Origin: Coleofasciculus sp. FACHB-1120
Lineage (GTDB): Bacteria; Cyanobacteriota; Cyanobacteriia; Cyanobacteriales; FACHB-T130
Length of the DNA stretch: 64,000 bases
Reading direction: 5' to 3'
NCBI RefSeq assembly: GCF_014698845.1
Contig: NZ_JACJTV010000004.1
Span: 62,001 to 126,000, forward strand
The translations under genes and the position numbers were made by a program. Positions 26,079 through 35,499 of the stretch are shown here, piece after piece (the stretch's first letter is position 1; each line of letters begins with the position of its first letter). A model generated the notes under the pieces. It was given only the letters and a program-made list of their open reading frames with translations. It was not told where the DNA came from and did not search any database.

Positions 26079-28382
26079 CTAGTCATCCAATTCAGGATCG
26101 ACAGAAGGATCTGCTTCTATATCCTCATTGCTGGCTTCGCTACCGCCGCCGACAATGACCAAGTCAATTTGCTGACGATAGTAATCAACGCTCTTAACTT
26201 GGACTTCCACGCGATCGCCTAGACGATAAGAAACGCGGCTTTTCCGCCCCACCAGGCAAGCATGACGAGAGCGAAACTCGTACCAGTCATCTTTAAGAGA
26301 GCTGACGTGTACCAGTCCTTCCACCAGCAAGTCTTCAATTTCCACAAAGAAACCGTAAGACTGGACGCCGGTAATTAAGCCCTGAAAGACTTCTCCCGTA
26401 CGTTCCTTCATTAGCTCGGCTTTTTTGAGTCCTTCCAGATCCGCTTGTGCATCTGAGGTCAGCTTTTCACGCTCGTTGAGATGCACAACGATACCCTGTA
26501 GCTGGCTTTCTAAATCTTCTTGCACGTCTGGTGGCAAGACATTCCAGTTGATATTGCCGTGGGCAGAACTATGACGCAGATTCACGCTTTCTTTGGCGCG
26601 AGTGGTTCGGCGATCGCGTCCTTTCTCGAACACAGCAAGCAATACCCGCGACATCAGCAAATCTGCGTAGCGTCGCAGCGGTGAGAGACAGTGGGTGTAG
26701 GGGCTTTCGTCCTCGCCGATTCCCAAAGCCAAACCAAAGTGAGAGCCGGGAGCTGTACTGTACCCACAGGGTCTCAGGGTGGACTGCAACAGATACATCA
26801 AGACTCGCTCTGACTGGGATTGAGCGAACATTTGAGTAAAACGTTGATAATCCCGTGATGTCACCGCTTCTTCCTGCTCTAGGCGCAGTTCCATGCCCAG
26901 ATTACTCGCCAACTTCATCAATTCCTGCACATCCTCCGGGTCTGGAGAAGGCTGAATGCGATACGTTGCAGGCAGAAAGAGTGCTTGCAAATGGGTAGCG
27001 ATCGCTTGATTTGCCAGGAGCATCAACTCTACGACGAGAGAACGCACTCCTCCCGAATATACAATTGCTCCTAGGATGCCTTCATCGTTGTAGTGCAATT
27101 GAGTACCGGGCAGATTCAGTTCAAATCCTCCCCTCCCTAGGCGCTGTGCTTTCACCGCTGGACTCAGCTCGTAAAACAACTGACTGAGCATTTCAAACAC
27201 TGGCGGTTCGGCATCTTGATGACGCTCTAAAATTGCCGTTGCTTCGTCGTAACTCAGTTGGCGATCTACTTGAATCACCGTGGGTTGAATCTCATACTCC
27301 ACCATTTGTCCGGTGGCGGAATCGAGAGTTAACAGTACCGAAATCGCTAAGCGAGCTTCGCCGGGTACCAAGGAGCAGCGACTTGCAACGGCATCCGGTA
27401 GCATCGGTAGCACCATGTCTCCCAGATAGACGGTGTTTCCGCGCTTTCGAGCTTCCCGATCCAGCGCCTCTGAAGGCTCGATGTAGTGGGCAACATCGGT
27501 GATGTGAACGCCCAACTGCCACAGTCCAGCCTCTGTTTTGTTAAGAGTCAGAGCGTTTTCTGTGACGTGCTGAGCGGTTTCGTTCTCACTTCTCGCTCCT
27601 GAAGGCTCAGGAATAAAGGCAAGCGTTAACAAATTCCGCAAATCCTGCCGCTGCTTGAAATCTTTTTGACTCGGCTGTTTGGGCAATTCCTCTGCGGCTC
27701 TCAGAACCTCAGCCGGAAAGTTGCGGGGTAAGTCGTGCTTGCAACAGACAATATCGGTGTCTGCAGCTGCTTCTGCATTGCTGCCGAGAATACGAGCGAC
27801 TTTGCCAATCGGTGGCTGCGATGCCAGGGGATAGCGCAAAACTTCGACGTGAACCAGGTAATCGACGGCTTCCGCCAAGTTTTGACCGTTCGGATGCAGA
27901 TTCAGTTCAAATAGCAGCCGATCGTCTAGGGGAACGGCTCTAAAGCCGGTTTCGACTTGCTTGACTCGTGCCAAGACCGAGGGATTGGCTCGTTCTAGAA
28001 TCAGCCGCACTTCCCCTTCGGGAGAGCGTTTGCGGTTTCCTTCTTTGGTGACTTTGACCAGAACGCGATCGCCATTCCAAGCGGTACTCAGATGGCTCTC
28101 TCGGACGTATATATCCTCCGCTCCTTCTACCTCCTGAATGGCAAAGCAAAACCCTTTACTCGAACAGCGCAGTTTGGCTTCGACGACATCTTCTTCTTGG
28201 ACACGCCGATACTTACCGCGATCTTTGACCAAAATGCCAATTTTTTCTAGGGCATCCAAGGCAATTTGTAGTTTAGCTAAGCTCTCTTCATCCTGGCAAC
28301 GCAGTTTTTTTTCCAGAACCTTAGGAGCGACTAATTTGTCATCTGTGAAATTAGAAAGTAGTGTAGCGATTGAAAATTCCAT
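26079..28382 (-). CDS. RNB-domain protein, RNase R/Zam-like, catalytic Asp cluster altered
   Basis: 767 residues from ATG 28382: N-terminal cold-shock-like domains, a central RNB domain and a C-terminal S1 domain (G-L-I-T-G-V-Q-S-Y-G-F-F-V). The RNB segments H-I-T-D-V-A-H-Y-I, D-R-E-A-R-K-R-G and L-S-P-L-R-R-Y-A-D-L are normal. The four-Asp active-site motif expected just before W-Q-L-G-V-H-I (D-x5-D-x-D-D) is replaced by a longer polar stretch ending T-E-N-A. As I recall, the cyanobacterial Zam branch shares this. It may bind rather than cut RNA, or cut with other residues. An upstream Met at 28415 is unlikely as start. Confidence 0.78.
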   Translation of the reverse strand: MEFSIATLLSNFTDDKLVAPKVLEKKLRCQDEESLAKLQIALDALEKIGILVKDRGKYRRVQEEDVVEAKLRCSSKGFCFAIQEVEGAEDIYVRESHLSTAWNGDRVLVKVTKEGNRKRSPEGEVRLILERANPSVLARVKQVETGFRAVPLDDRLLFELNLHPNGQNLAEAVDYLVHVEVLRYPLASQPPIGKVARILGSNAEAAADTDIVCCKHDLPRNFPAEVLRAAEELPKQPSQKDFKQRQDLRNLLTLAFIPEPSGARSENETAQHVTENALTLNKTEAGLWQLGVHITDVAHYIEPSEALDREARKRGNTVYLGDMVLPMLPDAVASRCSLVPGEARLAISVLLTLDSATGQMVEYEIQPTVIQVDRQLSYDEATAILERHQDAEPPVFEMLSQLFYELSPAVKAQRLGRGGFELNLPGTQLHYNDEGILGAIVYSGGVRSLVVELMLLANQAIATHLQALFLPATYRIQPSPDPEDVQELMKLASNLGMELRLEQEEAVTSRDYQRFTQMFAQSQSERVLMYLLQSTLRPCGYSTAPGSHFGLALGIGEDESPYTHCLSPLRRYADLLMSRVLLAVFEKGRDRRTTRAKESVNLRHSSAHGNINWNVLPPDVQEDLESQLQGIVVHLNEREKLTSDAQADLEGLKKAELMKERTGEVFQGLITGVQSYGFFVEIEDLLVEGLVHVSSLKDDWYEFRSRHACLVGRKSRVSYRLGDRVEVQVKSVDYYRQQIDLVIVGGGSEASNEDIEADPSVDPELDD

Positions 28383-29329
28383 GCAGCTATGAGTTTGCCT
28401 CCACCATAAAAACAATTCTGTTTGTCTAAATTTGTCAGTTGATAAAGACGAGATAACCTTGTCTCTACGACAGTTGCTTCTTTCTTGCTACTGACTGCTG
28501 ACCACTGACTGCTAACCACTGACTGCTGACTATTGACGCCTGAAAGCGATTTTTCTCCTTGTTATCCTGACGCCATGCCCGGAAAGCATGAGTATTTTTA
28601 CCCTGATGTGGCAGCGCCAAATTCGCCGCGTTTTTAAGAGCTGCCCCGCTGCTACGTTGGTGGCGCGTTTCTCACCCTACAGTAAGGAAAACATTGTCAT
28701 CGTCACCGAACGCAATGCTCTAGCCTTCTTAGCGCTACACGAGGAGATGCATATCGCGATATACGCTATGCGAGGAGTCGCAGATAATCGCGGCATACAC
28801 TACGCGAGCAGAAGATTTTGGACTATCGATTTTAGACTTTGTAAACAGGCAAAATTTTGACTCTTTACAGATTTTGGACAACAGACGGTTGCGTTTGGTA
28901 GTCTCTAGCCCACGGTTGTTCGTCTTTAATCTACAGTCCACAGTTGAGCGTCAAGGGAACATCGTCAGGCAACCAATCTCTCCTTCACCCCGCCTTTGCT
29001 AGTATCAAGCAAATGTCCTGAACTAGAACTCCGGATGCAACCAGCGACTGGCAGCAACCAGTGCTTTCTCTGTTCAGGTGCTTGACGACAAAAGCGACGA
29101 CAAGCAATTTGTCTGACTGCCTTTTCTCAAGCTAACCACTGTGAAACGGACTCGGTCACTTGCGAGCGTAGCGGGCAGTAGCGAATGGTTTTATACCATA
29201 CCGATGAACAGTCTCTAATTATTTTAGTTTCTTGCGGTACCTTCTCTAAAATCGTTTTTCAGGGGGCGTACTATACTTAACGTTGATGGGAGCCAAAAAA
29301 TCCCACTAGGTTTAGGGGGTGGGAGTATT
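28383..29329. other. Long gene-poor region
   Basis: About 950 bases with no convincing gene. It contains 14-nt tandem repeats (28490-28531), a palindrome ATATCGCGATAT (28751-28762) flanked by GAGGAG copies, and TAGCG-rich short repeats near 29165-29185. A 90-codon plus frame (28588-28860) lacks a ribosome site and protein-like composition; it could be a decayed gene. The last 100 bases before 29330 probably hold the promoter of the next gene. Confidence 0.45.
28490..28531. repeat. Three 14-nt tandem repeats
   Basis: ACTGACTGCTGACC, ACTGACTGCTAACC and ACTGACTGCTGACT follow directly. The exact first unit recurs at 38097-38110. This is a dispersed short tandem repeat of unknown role. Confidence 0.7.
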
Positions 29330-30190
29330 ATGTTTTCTGAATTCCGAGTTCGTTATCCCTTAGGTAGCCTGACCACCGAGTTACTAACCATTCATGAAGG
29401 AAAGTACGTGGTCAAGGCAGCGGTTCAAGTCGAAGGGGTGATCCTGGCGACAGGTTTGGCAGCAGCTGGTGAGATTGAGCTGGCAGAAGACAAGGCAACA
29501 GCCAGAGCGTTGAACTGTTTGGGAATTCCGGCTGGAAGTTCTACCCAAAACAACACTCCGGTTACGCAGTCTGATGCTCAGAATACACAGACTTTTACGG
29601 TTGAGGTGCCAGTGGGGGCGATCGCGAACCCCAAACGCGAAAGTGTCATTTCGTCAGAAAGCCCCTCGCAGCCAAGCCCAAATCGGATGTTTTCCGATCC
29701 AGTCAGCTTCAATGACATGGCTGGAATGTCCTTTTCAGATCGGGGGCAAAAAGAAGCCGCTTCACCACCTCCCGTCGTACTATCGAATCAGGATGTCCCA
29801 TTTGCGGAAGAGTATTCCCCTGCCCATACTGAGCTTTATGGGGATGATGCTGCAAGCGAGGCACCCGAAGAAATATCGGGAGGTTTGTTTGGCAGTCAGC
29901 ATAATCAGTCAATGACCACATCGTCTGGTTATCACGCTAGCGAAGAAGTCATGCAACCCAGCCCGATAGATATGACTATCGGTAGCACGAGTTCTGCTGC
30001 TGAGGAGATGGACTTGTCGGAAGCGATGGCTAGAACGACAGTAGAAATTAAGCGCTTGCGCTGGACTGCTGAGCAAGGAAAAGATTATCTGAAGCGAACT
30101 TACGGTAAGCGAGGTCGTTCGGAGCTGAATCAGGAACAATTGCTGGATTTCCTACGTTATCTCGAATCTCTACCAACACCGGAAAAGTAA
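29330..30190 (+). CDS. Conserved hypothetical with basic C-terminal motif
   Basis: 286 residues in three parts. An N-terminal alpha/beta region (1-70: F-R-V-R-Y-P-L-G-S-L, then G-V-I-L-A-T-G-L-A-A-A) resembles small nucleic-acid-binding folds. A long Ser/Pro/Gln-rich disordered linker runs from about 70 to 230. A helical C-terminus follows, with R-L-R-W-T-A-E-Q-G-K-D-Y-L, K-R-G-R-S and L-L-D-F-L-R-Y-L-E-S-L. I believe the two ends are conserved in cyanobacteria, but no function is known to me. GGTGGGAG precedes the ATG and a terminator follows. Confidence 0.65.
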   Translation: MFSEFRVRYPLGSLTTELLTIHEGKYVVKAAVQVEGVILATGLAAAGEIELAEDKATARALNCLGIPAGSSTQNNTPVTQSDAQNTQTFTVEVPVGAIANPKRESVISSESPSQPSPNRMFSDPVSFNDMAGMSFSDRGQKEAASPPPVVLSNQDVPFAEEYSPAHTELYGDDAASEAPEEISGGLFGSQHNQSMTTSSGYHASEEVMQPSPIDMTIGSTSSAAEEMDLSEAMARTTVEIKRLRWTAEQGKDYLKRTYGKRGRSELNQEQLLDFLRYLESLPTPEK

Positions 30191-30216
30191 CTGAGCAACT
30201 TTAGTCAATAGTCAAT

Positions 30217-30242
30217 AAAAAATGGGGCATCCCCCATTTTTT
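30217..30242 (+). terminator. Intrinsic terminator
   Basis: AAAAAATGGGG pairs with CCCCATTTTTT (30217-30227 with 30232-30242). The A and T tails make it usable from both strands; it lies between the convergent hypothetical and clpP. Confidence 0.8.
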
Positions 30243-30330
30243 ATTTATGGGGTATGTAACTTTCTGTATTTCTCTCCCAATTGATCGGAGGGTTAACAAA
30301 AAGTTGCACATCCCGTTAATTTTTAATTCT

Positions 30331-30939
30331 CTATACAGCGGTGACGGGGGTGAGGCTTGCGGAGGGAGTCCGTTTAATCACCTGATCGATCAAGCCGTAG
30401 TCTTTGGCTTCCTCTGACGACATGAAGAAATCGCGCTCGGTATCGTCCTGAATCCGCTCAATGGGCTGACCTGTATGTTTAGCCAGGTATTCATTCAGCT
30501 GTTTTTTGTGGTACAGGATTTCCTTCGCTTGGATCTCAATATCGGTGGCTTGACCTTGAGCGCCGCCGAGAGGCTGGTGGATCATGATCCGGGAATGGGG
30601 CAGACTCATCCGCTTGCCTTTGGCACCCGCGCTGAGTAGGAAAGCGCCCATACTAGCGGCTAATCCGACACAGATGGTGCAGACATCCGGGCGGATTTGA
30701 TTCATGGTGTCAAAAATGCCCATCCCTGCGGTGACAGACCCACCAGGAGAGTTTACATACAGGTAAATGTCTTTCTCCGGGTCTTCGGCGTCTAAAAACA
30801 GCAGCTGAGCCACGATTAAGTTGGCAAGGTCGGAATCAACTTGTTGTCCCAGGAAGATGATGCGCTCCCGCAGGAGCCGGGAGTAGATATCAAAGGCACG
30901 TTCGCCACGACCTGATTGTTCGATAACGGTAGGAATCAT
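30331..30939 (-). CDS. clpP: ATP-dependent Clp protease proteolytic subunit
   Basis: A 202-residue serine peptidase that forms the tetradecameric barrel fed by ClpC/ClpX. The catalytic triad is complete: Ser 96 in A-A-S-M-G-A-F, His 121 in I-H-Q-P-L-G-G, Asp 170 in D-T-E-R-D-F-F-M. The Y-V-N-S-P-G-G-S-V oxyanion loop is at 61-69. The short N-terminus (I-P-T-V-I-E) fits the active ClpP type. No partner clpX or second clp subunit lies beside it, so which of the several cyanobacterial ClpP paralogues this is cannot be said. Confidence 0.95.
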   Translation of the reverse strand: MIPTVIEQSGRGERAFDIYSRLLRERIIFLGQQVDSDLANLIVAQLLFLDAEDPEKDIYLYVNSPGGSVTAGMGIFDTMNQIRPDVCTICVGLAASMGAFLLSAGAKGKRMSLPHSRIMIHQPLGGAQGQATDIEIQAKEILYHKKQLNEYLAKHTGQPIERIQDDTERDFFMSSEEAKDYGLIDQVIKRTPSASLTPVTAV

Positions 30940-31290
30940 GGGGTCTGCTTTTTCGGGTGATTTTTCTTAATTTTAGCGATTGTAGGAGAAAGTACCGGGT
31001 GCTGGAAATACTACCGATACGACCCTAGCGGAAAGGTTGGCTTGCAGGGGGCTAGTTGGGCTTGTTGGCTGGAATGTAGAACCTCTGGGAAAATCCGTCT
31101 GTAGCACTGAAATGGTAGGCGTATTTTATCGTTGTGACCTCGGGAGTTCGGTTTTGCAACAGCGGCACGCATCTTGCTGGTTGTCCTTGTCAGGAAACAA
31201 TCGCCCAACTGGGTGAATCAATGGGACGAAGTGCGATCGCTCGATCAAATCGTACTGTTAAAACTATCCTGGGATGGAGGGAGCCGAGTC
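30940..31290. other. Divergent intergenic region upstream of clpP
   Basis: No gene seen. It holds a CCCAACTGGG hairpin followed by TGAATCAATG (31204-31223), matching a motif at 17989-18000. clpP promoter elements are expected in 30945-31100 but cannot be named. The frame open from 31174 is only an extension of the next gene. Confidence 0.4.
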
Positions 31291-31464
31291 ATGCCCATAC
31301 CTAAAAGATTTCTGCAAGCCGCCACGATCACCTTTTTGCTCAATGTAATCGCCGCACTGAGTGTACCGACAGCAATTCAGACGCCACAATCGCTCCCAAT
31401 TGCTAAATCCAACACCAATAGCGAGTTGGCTGAATCGACTTCTGCACAACTGCATCCTTATTAA
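31291..31464 (+). CDS. Small secreted hypothetical protein
   Basis: 57 residues. Positively charged start (M-P-I-P-K-R-F), a hydrophobic stretch to about residue 25 and a short polar Ser/Thr/Asn/Gln tail suggest a signal peptide with a small mature peptide, or a single-pass membrane peptide. GGATGGAGGGAG upstream (31271-31282) supports the ATG at 31291. It lies 17 bases before the next small gene and is probably cotranscribed with it. No family recognised. Confidence 0.45.
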   Translation: MPIPKRFLQAATITFLLNVIAALSVPTAIQTPQSLPIAKSNTNSELAESTSAQLHPY

Positions 31465-31481
31465 CAAAGGAGTTGCCCGCG

Positions 31482-31787
31482 ATGACCGTACAATTTAAAG
31501 ATTTAGAAGCGATCGCTCAACAGAAGATTGACTTAACGCCAGATGCCGCACTGGCTGCACAGGCACGGCAATATCAGGGTGTACCTTCAGAAGAAATCTA
31601 CGATTTACTCGAAAGTGTTGCAGAACCTTTTACTGTGTTGGCTGACTCTCTCCCTATAGCACTGCAACAAAGCGCCAGACAAGAAATTGAGTTTTTTGTC
31701 TGTTTATACCAACAGCACGCGATCACTCCTAGCGCCCCAGTTGATCGCTTGGACAGGAGCGGCGTCTATAATCTACACAAGCTATAG
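31482..31787 (+). CDS. Hypothetical protein, 101 aa
   Basis: A soluble, helical, acidic protein. AAAGGAG at 31466-31472 is ideally spaced for ATG 31482, whereas an in-frame TTG at 31473 abuts it and is rejected. The N-terminal 60 residues (F-K-D-L-E-A-I-A-Q-Q-K-I-D-L-T-P) read as helices. The end of the gene is followed by a T-rich stretch (GGGGGGCTTTTTTC) that may be part of a terminator. Function unknown; partner of the small secreted product upstream by position only. Confidence 0.55.
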   Translation: MTVQFKDLEAIAQQKIDLTPDAALAAQARQYQGVPSEEIYDLLESVAEPFTVLADSLPIALQQSARQEIEFFVCLYQQHAITPSAPVDRLDRSGVYNLHKL

Positions 31788-31962
31788 CAGTTGGGGGGCT
31801 TTTTTCTTTCTCTTTCCTCTGCTTCCTGCGAAGCAGGCAATGTTATTGAACTCTAAACAGATGAAGAACACCAATGAACTAAAAAATAGATTTTTTCATC
31901 AAGGAGAATAAAATCTCTAGACATCAATATCATATTTTGTGCCAAAGGAAGTTGAGTCAAAC

Positions 31963-32784
31963 ATGAAAAAAAGTATTTTTTTATTCTCGTTATTAGCATT
32001 CGGTTCTTTTGCAGTAGTTTATTATTACTGGAAACAGGCGACCCAACTTCCTGAGTGGTATATTAGCAAAGAAAAAACGACAACTGCTCAAGCTGCTCAA
32101 ATTGACTTTCGTAATGAAGCTGAAGTTAAAACAGTTAAGGCGAGGTTGCAAAGAAATGTTGACGCCAAAATAGAAAATAGTATTGAGGCTCGGCAAGGCT
32201 TGCAATCAGAATTAAGCAGGCGGGATGGTGGAGGTGATGAGAAAGCTGAGACTAATAGAATTTCCAATAATAATCCTCAAGCCGAATTAGGTAATCAAAA
32301 TATAGAAATCGATTTGAGCGAAAAGGAAGTAAACGATTTAGTAATTTCAACAATTGCTAAAGATGAAAATAGTAGTAAATTCCTGGCGTCTACCAAGGCT
32401 CTCAATACAACTATCAAGAATGGTCAGTTAGAAAGCGGAGTTGTCTTTAATGTCTCAGAGGTTCCCAAAGAAGAACTGAATCAACAAGAGAAACAATTGT
32501 TAGAAAAGGTAGTAAAAACCTTCCCCTTCTTAGAAGAAAAGGAAGTTTACATTGGTGTAGAAGGTAAGCCAAAGGTAGAAGACGGTCAATTAAAACTTGA
32601 CGGGCAAACAAAAATAAAAGTGGGGAATTTGAGTTTTACGACCGCAGAACTTTCCCAGCGGCTGGGCATTCCTCAAGAGAAGATTGAACAAAGATTAAAA
32701 CTGGAACTGGAACTGGGACGCTTAAAAATAAACGATATCGAAATTAAGGAAAATAACGCTTCAATCAAAGGGTCGGTGAACTGA
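31963..32784 (+). CDS. Membrane-anchored hypothetical protein
   Basis: 273 residues. An N-terminal TM or signal anchor (residues 4-22) follows M-K-K-S. Then come a charged helical region (to about 100) and an extracytoplasmic domain with alternating strands (E-V-Y-I-G-V-E-G-K-P-K, K-L-D-G-Q-T-K-I-K-V). It ends in a Leu/Glu/Lys helix and a strand I-K-G-S-V-N. The repeated beta pattern resembles lipid- or envelope-binding barrels, but I make no assignment. ATG 31963 has AAAGGAAG 12-20 bases upstream. AT-rich relative to its neighbours. Confidence 0.6.
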   Translation: MKKSIFLFSLLAFGSFAVVYYYWKQATQLPEWYISKEKTTTAQAAQIDFRNEAEVKTVKARLQRNVDAKIENSIEARQGLQSELSRRDGGGDEKAETNRISNNNPQAELGNQNIEIDLSEKEVNDLVISTIAKDENSSKFLASTKALNTTIKNGQLESGVVFNVSEVPKEELNQQEKQLLEKVVKTFPFLEEKEVYIGVEGKPKVEDGQLKLDGQTKIKVGNLSFTTAELSQRLGIPQEKIEQRLKLELELGRLKINDIEIKENNASIKGSVN

Positions 32785-32902
32785 TGCACTCGCCCGGTCA
32801 CGATTGAGCAGAATCTAGCGTGGGGTGGAGCGATCGCTAGATTCATCACGTTAAACTGCTAGGGGTGAAAACGTACTCATATCGAGTTCTGCTATTAGCC
32901 CC

Positions 32903-34966
32903 ATGACCAATCGCCTCAATCAAGCTGAAAGCCTGTACCTCCGCAAACACGCTGAAAATCCCATCGACTGGTGGCCTTGGTGTGAAGAAGCCCTAGAAAC
33001 CGCTAAGCGGGACAATAAGCCAATTTTCCTATCAATTGGCTATTCTAGCTGCCACTGGTGCACGGTGATGGAAGGAGAAGCATTTTCCGACCAGGCGATC
33101 GCAGAGTACATGAATGCCAACTTTATCCCGATCAAGGTAGACCGGGAAGAACGACCTGACATTGATAGTATTTATATGCAGGCGTTACAGATGATGGTGG
33201 GTCAAGGCGGTTGGCCCTTGAATGTCTTTCTCTCTCCTGAGGATCGGGTGCCATTTTATGGCGGCACATATTTTCCGGTAGAACCGCGCTATGGGCGTCC
33301 CGGATTTTTACAAGTGCTGCAAGCGATTCGTGGTTACTACGATACAGACAAGGCGAAGTTGCACGCTGTCAAAGAAGAACTTCTCGGTCATCTCCAGCAA
33401 GCAGCCATTCTCCAAACCAGCATCGGGACGGATATAAAACCGGCGCTGACAAACAAGGATTTGCTACAGCAGGGATTAGAAACGAATACCGGAATCGTGA
33501 GTTCTAGCGAACATGGCGCTAGTTTCCCGATGATGCCTTATGCTGAGTTGGCGCTGCGAGCAATTCGATTTAATTTTGCCAAATACGATGCCAAGCAGGC
33601 TTGTACCCAGCGCGGTTTAGATTTGGCACTGGGCGGGATTTACGACCATGTGGGCGGCGGCTTTCACCGCTATACGGTCGATCCCACTTGGACGGTGCCG
33701 CATTTTGAAAAAATGCTCTATGACAATGGACAGATTGTCGAATATCTGGCTGATTTGTGGAGTGCGGGGATACAAGAACCAACATTTGAAAGAGCGATCG
33801 CAGGCACATTTCAATGGCTAAAGCGGGAAATGACGGCACCTCAGGGTTATTTCTATGCTGCCCAAGATGCGGATAATTTTACCCATCCAGAGGAAGCAGA
33901 ACCAGAGGAAGGGGCATTTTATGTCTGGACATACCCTGAAGTTGTCGAATTGCTGACTCCAGAGGAGTTAGAGGAAATTCAACTGCAATTTACCGTAACC
34001 CCAGGAGGCAACTTTGAAGGCCTCAACGTCTTGCAGCGCCGCCATCCGGGTATTTTGAGCGAAACAGTAGAAAGGGCACTCGGAAAGCTATTTGAAGCCC
34101 GTTACGGTACGTCTCCCGTTGCCCTAGAAACCTTTCCTCCCGCCCGCAATAACCACGAGGCAAAAACTGGCAACTGGTCGGGTCGAATTCCGCCAGTGAC
34201 AGATACTAAAATGATTGTGGCTTGGAATAGCCTGATGATTTCAGGTTTAGCCAGAGCTTACGGAGTATTTGCCAAGGAAGAATATCTGTCTTTAGCTGGA
34301 AAAGCAGCTAATTTCATTTTGGATTGTCAGTGGGTGGAGGGGCGCTTCCACCGTCTCAACTACGACGGAAAACCTTCGATACTGGCGCAGTCGGAAGATT
34401 ACGCTTTGTTTATTAAAGCGCTGCTAGATTTGCACCAAGTAACTCACGCTAGTTTCTGGATGGAGAAAGCGATCGCCCTCCAAGAAGAATTTGACGAATT
34501 CCTCTGGAGTGTGGAACTGGGTGGATACTATAACACCGCCAGCGATGCCAGTAGCGATCTGTTAGTGCGAGAACGCAGCTATGTGGATAATGCCACACCA
34601 TCAGCAAATGGAATCGCGATCGCTAACTTAGTGCGTCTGGCTTTACTCACCGAAAATCTTACCTATCTCGACCGCAGCGAACAAGCTTTGCAAGCCTTCA
34701 GCAGTGTGATGCATCAGTCACCTCAAGCTTGTCCCAGTTTGTTTACTGCCCTAGATTGGTATCATCACTGTACGTTGGTTCGCACTACTGTTAACCACCT
34801 GACTTCTTTGGTTGGGCAATATCTGCCTACAACGGTATCGATAGCAGAGTCGAATTTGCCATCAGGTGCGGTGGGATTAGTTTGCCAAGGACTAACTTGC
34901 CTGGAACCGCCCCAAAGTCGCGACCAAATGTGGGAACAAGTGCAGCGAAGTCAAATTCGCAACTAA
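32903..34966 (+). CDS. YyaL/DUF255 thioredoxin-domain protein (SPATA20 family)
   Basis: 687 residues. The N-terminal thioredoxin-like domain has [11 protein letters not shown] and the redox-type C-H-W-C at 50-53. The remainder is an (alpha/alpha)6 glycan-epimerase-like barrel ([30 protein letters not shown]). The family is found from bacteria to human SPATA20; its reaction is unknown. The length and all family landmarks are intact. It stands alone. Confidence 0.9.
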   Translation: MTNRLNQAESLYLRKHAENPIDWWPWCEEALETAKRDNKPIFLSIGYSSCHWCTVMEGEAFSDQAIAEYMNANFIPIKVDREERPDIDSIYMQALQMMVGQGGWPLNVFLSPEDRVPFYGGTYFPVEPRYGRPGFLQVLQAIRGYYDTDKAKLHAVKEELLGHLQQAAILQTSIGTDIKPALTNKDLLQQGLETNTGIVSSSEHGASFPMMPYAELALRAIRFNFAKYDAKQACTQRGLDLALGGIYDHVGGGFHRYTVDPTWTVPHFEKMLYDNGQIVEYLADLWSAGIQEPTFERAIAGTFQWLKREMTAPQGYFYAAQDADNFTHPEEAEPEEGAFYVWTYPEVVELLTPEELEEIQLQFTVTPGGNFEGLNVLQRRHPGILSETVERALGKLFEARYGTSPVALETFPPARNNHEAKTGNWSGRIPPVTDTKMIVAWNSLMISGLARAYGVFAKEEYLSLAGKAANFILDCQWVEGRFHRLNYDGKPSILAQSEDYALFIKALLDLHQVTHASFWMEKAIALQEEFDEFLWSVELGGYYNTASDASSDLLVRERSYVDNATPSANGIAIANLVRLALLTENLTYLDRSEQALQAFSSVMHQSPQACPSLFTALDWYHHCTLVRTTVNHLTSLVGQYLPTTVSIAESNLPSGAVGLVCQGLTCLEPPQSRDQMWEQVQRSQIRN

Positions 34967-35136
34967 AAGTGCCAAGTTAGAAATTAAAGAGGTAAGATTC
35001 AGTTCTTCTTTTTTAATTTCACCTTCGGAATTCGCTTTAGCGATTAGCCACAATTTCTCTTAGGGTGGTACTTCACAATTCATTTAGGACTGCGATAGCA
35101 ATCCTGTTTTAATTGTGAGATGCCAGATGTTCAGAC

Positions 35137-35161
35137 CCCCGACTTCCGCGAGAAGTCGGGG
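35137..35161. repeat. CCCCGACTTC hairpin (repetitive palindrome type)
   Basis: 10-bp perfect stem 35137-35146 with 35152-35161 and a 5-nt loop. Hairpins of this CCCCGACTTC...GAAGTCGGGG type are, as I recall, frequent between cyanobacterial genes. No T-run follows. Confidence 0.6.
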
Positions 35162-35378
35162 ATATTGACTCTACAATTTTTGGGGGCGGCTATATAGACT
35201 TTCCTACTTTATTTCTGTTAGAATAAAACCGATAAGGAAGAAATAAGCTTTAATATTTAAATCCGACAGATTTGTATTATCTAAGTATACCTTGTGCAGC
35301 TCAAATAAGAAATTCATATTGAATAAAAATTTTGCGCGATCGCTTGTACGCACTTGTCCTCATCTCTAAGTTAAAAAG

Positions 35379-35423
35379 GCAACTACCTGTTAGATTTGCC
35401 GAACTAATTTAACAGGTAGTTGC
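35379..35423 (-). terminator. Terminator of the ftsL-ftsI transcript
   Basis: GCAACTACCTGTTA and its complement (35379-35392, 35410-35423) form a perfect 14-bp stem. Read on the minus strand, the stem is followed by CTTTTTAAC. It lies about 75 bases after the ftsI stop. Confidence 0.75.
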
Positions 35424-35499
35424 GATTAGTGAATTAACCCTGAACGATTGCCAATTAACGAATGGAAACCTTAACAGCGGTTTCTTTCCGCTCACCTAC

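Larger units (their letters stand above)
34967..35499. other. Intergenic region between convergent genes
   Basis: No gene visible. Besides the two hairpins listed separately, it has a weak AT-rich stem GAAATTAAA...TTTAATTTC near 34979-35023 that could terminate the YyaL gene, and AT-rich sequence from 35200 to 35330. Confidence 0.45.

Noticed and set aside
28490-28531. Tandem repeats considered as a CRISPR remnant
   Set aside because: 14-nt units without spacers and no cas genes.
28588-28860. 90-codon plus-strand frame in the long gene-free region
   Set aside because: No ribosome site, odd composition, overlaps palindromes; no family resemblance.
32903-34966. CHWC protein as a cellulase or cytochrome maturation factor
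   Set aside because: Full-length agreement with the YyaL/SPATA20 family is better than either.
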